Assembly: GCA_902782595.1 (NCBI GenBank)
Contig: CACZNW010000173.1
Coordinates: forward strand, 1 to 16,273
Direction: 5' to 3'
DNA: 16,273 nucleotides
Source of the DNA: an uncultured Methanobrevibacter sp.
GTDB taxonomy: Archaea; Methanobacteriota; Methanobacteria; Methanobacteriales; Methanobacteriaceae
How positions within the stretch are numbered: position 1 is the stretch's first letter; every line of letters starts with the position of its first letter. The position numbers and the translations under genes are program-made. Shown one piece after another: positions 13,331 to 16,273 of this stretch. The notes under the pieces were generated by a model. That model saw nothing but the letters and a program-made list of their open reading frames with translations, did no database searches and had not been told where the DNA came from.

Positions 13331-14353
13331 TTAAAGGTTAATTTTTTTGTCTTTTAATTTGTCAAGAAGGTCAACCATTTCGGGATTGCCTATGCCTATT
13401 ATTTCACCCGCCAGCACTGCAGCATTTTTACCGTTATTTATACCCACGGTTGCAACAGGCACTCCCGGCGGCATGCTGACAGTTGTAAGCATGTAATCGT
13501 CACCGTTTTCATTGGTGCATGGAACTCCAATAACAGGTCTTGCTGTAAGGCCTACAATGCCTCCTGTAACCTGCGAGGAGTTGGAGCTGACTCCAATGAA
13601 AATTTTAGCATTTTTCATTGATTTAACATAGTCGTGGAATTTTTTATTTGATCTAATCGGACAGACCACTTTCATGTCATATGTGATTTTAAGCCTGTCC
13701 AAAATCTTGGTTAATTTTTTAGCGGTTACAACGTCATTTTGTCTTCCAACGATAATGGCTACTTCAGCATCTTTATTTTTACAGCCGCCGTTCTCTTCAT
13801 CTGCATGGACTTTATTTATTTCAAGGTCTTTAATTCTTATAAAGTCATTTTTAATAAACGGTCTGTTAATCGGTTGGACAAGATTCTCATTGCTTTCAAT
13901 AACCTTTTTAGCATATTCTTTTCTTAGCTTAATGATTTTTTGATGAATTTCATCATCATGAAGACCAATGAATTGTGCAGCAAGTATTGCGGCATTGTCT
14001 CCCCTGTCTATTCCGACAGTAGCAATAGGAGATGGGTAAGGCATTTGAACAATTGACTGCAGAGCGTCCACGCCGCCGGTTTTGACATCAACCGGAACTC
14101 CGATAACCGGTCTTGGCGTATAGGCAGCAATTGAACCCGGCAAGTGCGCCGCCAATCCTGCAATTCCAATAAACACTTCAATTCCAGCATCAGTAGCCTG
14201 AGTTACAATTTCACGAACAAGATTAGGTGTTCTGTGGGCTGATGCTATTTTTAAACTATATGGTATTTCTAATTTATCCAATATGTCCATTGCTTTATTT
14301 GCAATGGAAATATCTGATCCGCTTCCAAGAATAATCATTATTTTTGGTGTCAT
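13331..14353 (-). CDS. purE: Tandem PurE (AIR carboxylase / N5-CAIR mutase), second domain degenerate
   Basis: PurE makes CAIR in purine synthesis. The 340-aa protein holds two PurE domains. Domain one (1-155) looks active: GSGSD (10-14), SAHRTP (38-43, with the catalytic His40), AAHLPG (68-73) and MPYPSPIATVGID (104-116). Domain two (about 197-330) keeps the fold (VGRQND 202-207, RPVIGVP 272-278, MPPGVPVATVGIN 294-306). SAHRTP is replaced by CPIRSN (231-236) and AAHLPG by SSQVTGG-type residues, so the catalytic His is lost. An active/inactive pair may form a tetramer equivalent to the usual octamer. A similar duplicated purE was described from Methanobrevibacter smithii. No purK is nearby, so it may use CO2 directly. 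AGAAGGGA lies 9 nt before the ATG. Likely first gene of the purE-ubiD operon. Confidence 0.93.
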   Translation of the reverse strand: MTPKIMIILGSGSDISIANKAMDILDKLEIPYSLKIASAHRTPNLVREIVTQATDAGIEVFIGIAGLAAHLPGSIAAYTPRPVIGVPVDVKTGGVDALQSIVQMPYPSPIATVGIDRGDNAAILAAQFIGLHDDEIHQKIIKLRKEYAKKVIESNENLVQPINRPFIKNDFIRIKDLEINKVHADEENGGCKNKDAEVAIIVGRQNDVVTAKKLTKILDRLKITYDMKVVCPIRSNKKFHDYVKSMKNAKIFIGVSSNSSQVTGGIVGLTARPVIGVPCTNENGDDYMLTTVSMPPGVPVATVGINNGKNAAVLAGEIIGIGNPEMVDLLDKLKDKKINL

Positions 14354-14380
14354 TTTAAAAATCCCTTCTAAAAAATGAAT

Positions 14381-14390
14381 ATTAAATATA
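14381..14390 (-). promoter_or_regulatory. Likely TATA box of the purE-ubiD operon
   Basis: The minus strand reads TATATTTAAT here, about 28-37 nt before the purE ATG at 14353. With an AGAAGGGA ribosome binding site between, it predicts a short leader. The rest of the 188-bp gap 14354-14541 is AT-rich with no supportable gene. Confidence 0.45.
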
Positions 14391-14541
14391 GATTATTTTA
14401 TTATAAGTCATTAATAAATTTAATAAGATTTTTGCAATTTTGATTCAGATTTGTATAATTCACTATATAGATATTTTTCAAACAAATCGTTGAATGTATA
14501 AATTATAATTAAAATCACAACACTTTGTCCGGTAAAATTAA

Positions 14542-16273
14542 TTAAATTATCATTGAAAGATTAATTCTATTTCTTTTAGTGTCGACATCGAGAACCTTAA
14601 CATCAACAATATCTCCAACGCTTACAATATCAAGAGGGTGGGTCACGAATTTATCAGCAACCAGTTGTGAAATATGCACAAGTCCGTCCTGATGAACGCC
14701 AATGTCAACAAAAGCACCAAAATCAACAATGTTTCTAACGGTACCCTGCATTATCATGTCCCTTTCCAGATCATTGATGGACAGAACATTTTTTCTTAAA
14801 ACAGGCTTCGGCATGTCCTCACGGGGGTCACGGCCTGGTTTTTTAAGTTCCCTGATAATGTCTTTAAGGGTTTCTTTTCCAACACCCAGTTCCTCCGAGA
14901 TTTCTTCAACATTGATGTTGTTCAGTCTCAGTGAATTTGAGCCGATATCATTGACGGAGTAATTCAACCTGTCGAGAAGTTTCAATGTCACATCATATGA
15001 TTCGGGATGTATTGTAGTATTGTCAAGGGGATATTCGGGGTTATCGATTTTTACAAAACCCGCACATTGTTCAAATGTTTTTTTACCCAGTTTTGTAACA
15101 TTCAGTAATTCCTTTCTGGACTTGAAGCTACCGTTCTCTTCACGGTATCTGATAATGTTTTTAGCGGTTGCGTTTCCAATCCCTGAAACATAATTGAGCA
15201 GGCTGACGGATGCGGTATTCAAATCAACTCCAACCTCATTAACTACCTTTTCAACAACACCGGTTAAAGATTCATTCAGCTGTTTTTGATTCATGTCATG
15301 CTGATATTGACCGACACCAATTGATTTAGGGTCAATTTTAACCAGTTCAGCCAATGGATCCTGCAGTCTTCTTGCAATTGAAACCGCACTTCTCTCACCT
15401 TCTGAAAATTCCGGAAATTCTTCATCGGCCAATTTACTTGCCGAATAAACAGATGCTCCTGCTTCATTAACAATAATGTATTCCACATTTGTGTCTCTGA
15501 TAATCTGAGCCACAATCTCTTCAGATTCTCTTGAAGCTGTTCCGTTACCGATGGCTATTACATTAATGTTGTATTTGTCAATTAATCCTCTGACAACATT
15601 AACAGATTCCTTAACTTTATTCTGTGGTGCTGTCGGATAAATCAGTGCAGTATCAAGGACTTTACCCGTTTTATCAATTATTGCCAGTTTACAGCCGGTT
15701 TTAAAAGCCGGATCCCACCCCAGAATAGTTTTTCCCACAAGGGGACTTTCCATCAAAAGCTGATTCAGGTTTTTGGCAAACACTTCAATGGATTTTTCCT
15801 CAGCCCTTTCGGTCAGGTAACTTCTTATCTCACGCTCGATTGCAGGAGAAATCAGTCTCTTATATGAATCTTTAACGGCATCTTTAATTATTGGGGTAGT
15901 GTATCTGTTGTATTCAATTTTTTCAGGTATTTTTGAGACATTTTTAAGCATATGGCGGTTCAGATATTTTAAAATCTCATCACTGTCACAGCTGATATTT
16001 ACCTTAATGATGCCTTCCTTTTCAGCCCTGTTTATGGCTAAAATCCTGTGGGGAGGAATTCTTTTGACATTTTCCGAGTAGTTATAGTAGAGGTCATATT
16101 CTGTTGATGTGTCTTTATCCTTTGCTTTGGTTTCGATTTGACCGGTATGAAAAGTATTCTGACGGATTTTCTTTCTAAAAATTGAATTGTCAGCTACAAT
16201 CTCGGCAATGATGTCTTGTGCACCTTCAATTGCCTCTTCAGGGGTTTTAACTTCATCCGTAACATACTTTTCA
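14542..16273 (-). CDS. tex: Tex, RNA-binding transcription accessory protein (N terminus outside window)
   Basis: 576 codons are visible; the frame stays open to the window end, so the gene begins beyond 16273 and the internal ATG at 15951 is not its start. Visible order: a helical Tex N-domain part with the family motif RILAINRAEKEGI; a YqgF/RNase H-like domain opening ILGWDPAFKTGCKLAIID (visible residues about 183-200) and including AIGNGTASRESE and NEAGASVYSAS; a helix-hairpin-helix region (LLNYVSGIGNATAKNII ... FKSRKELLNVTKLGKKTF); and a C-terminal S1 RNA-binding domain (GTVRNIVDFGAFVDIGVHQD to the end, about 70 residues). Tex binds nucleic acid and affects transcription and toxin gene expression in bacteria. 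Full proteins are about 720-780 aa, so about 150 residues are missing here. It ends right after S1 with no tail. Tex is mainly bacterial, so transfer is likely. Confidence 0.94.
   Translation of the reverse strand, partial: EKYVTDEVKTPEEAIEGAQDIIAEIVADNSIFRKKIRQNTFHTGQIETKAKDKDTSTEYDLYYNYSENVKRIPPHRILAINRAEKEGIIKVNISCDSDEILKYLNRHMLKNVSKIPEKIEYNRYTTPIIKDAVKDSYKRLISPAIEREIRSYLTERAEEKSIEVFAKNLNQLLMESPLVGKTILGWDPAFKTGCKLAIIDKTGKVLDTALIYPTAPQNKVKESVNVVRGLIDKYNINVIAIGNGTASRESEEIVAQIIRDTNVEYIIVNEAGASVYSASKLADEEFPEFSEGERSAVSIARRLQDPLAELVKIDPKSIGVGQYQHDMNQKQLNESLTGVVEKVVNEVGVDLNTASVSLLNYVSGIGNATAKNIIRYREENGSFKSRKELLNVTKLGKKTFEQCAGFVKIDNPEYPLDNTTIHPESYDVTLKLLDRLNYSVNDIGSNSLRLNNINVEEISEELGVGKETLKDIIRELKKPGRDPREDMPKPVLRKNVLSINDLERDMIMQGTVRNIVDFGAFVDIGVHQDGLVHISQLVADKFVTHPLDIVSVGDIVDVKVLDVDTKRNRINLSMII

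Noticed and set aside
13331..14353. Possible frameshift or gene fusion artefact in the double PurE
   Set aside because: The frame is continuous with a clean linker and two full domains, and tandem PurE is known in related methanogens.
14354..14541. Search for an RNA gene or small gene in the purE-tex gap, including the self-complementary CTATATAG word
   Set aside because: No tRNA-like fold, no GC-rich structured segment and no frame above about 22 codons; the palindrome is too short and AT-rich to interpret.
14542..15951. Treating the ATG at 15951 as the start of a 469-aa Tex protein
   Set aside because: The same frame stays open for 107 more codons to the window end and encodes the conserved Tex motif RILAINRAEKEGI, so the ATG is internal.

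Overview
The window looks like a chromosomal segment of a low-GC methanogenic archaeon of the Methanobacteriales, most likely Methanobrevibacter or a close relative. The evidence is a PolD small subunit (DP1), a Ni-sirohydrochlorin chelatase (CfbA) for coenzyme F430, an archaeal cobalamin methyltransferase (CbiH), an archaeal UbiD, a tandem PurE, archaeal TATA boxes, and a mix of leaderless starts with GTGAT/GGTGAT-type ribosome binding sites. Coding density is high and no gap exceeds about 190 bp. I see no tRNA, rRNA, CRISPR array, insertion sequence or phage gene.

Layout. 60-227 (+): a 55-aa ribbon-helix-helix protein, convergent with a minus-strand pair (240-2498) made of polB/DP1 followed by a class II (fuculose-phosphate type) aldolase. 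A 10-bp inverted repeat spans the two facing stop codons. 2663-6147 (+): a four-gene operon with a membrane-anchored protein of unknown function, CbiH with a cysteine-rich tail, a PhoU/RCK_C regulator and a duplicated MgtE/SLC41 transporter. 6274-8065 (-): two overlapping genes for membrane-anchored, cysteine-containing, pilin-like proteins, ending in a hairpin terminator. 8241-10073 (+): a DUF35 zinc-ribbon/OB protein, a two-domain CbiX-type chelatase overlapping it by 29 nt, then single-domain CfbA with a long His/Asp loop and a good terminator. 10205-11988 (+): thiL and an AmmeMemoRadiSam-type radical SAM gene overlapping by 7 nt. 12063-14353 (-): purE (two domains) followed by ubiD. 14542-16273 (-): the C-terminal three quarters or so of Tex, cut by the window end.

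How the genes fit together. The core theme is metallo-tetrapyrrole and metal handling: CbiH (B12 ring), CfbA (Ni into sirohydrochlorin), a two-domain chelatase paralog, and a divalent-cation transporter with a cytosolic RCK-type regulator. Around this are cofactor and housekeeping genes: aldolase (possibly lactaldehyde for F420), ThiL (TPP), PurE (purines), UbiD and DUF35 (both plausibly in the archaeal mevalonate pathway), DP1 (replication) and Tex (RNA-linked). The least understood parts are the pilin-like pair, the membrane protein before cbiH, the regulator/transporter pair and the two-domain chelatase.

Start choice: several genes have an in-frame GTG or TTG exactly 9 nt upstream of the preferred start that seems to be part of the ribosome binding site, so I used the shorter start in those cases. 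All functional assignments come from reading motifs; no database search was run.
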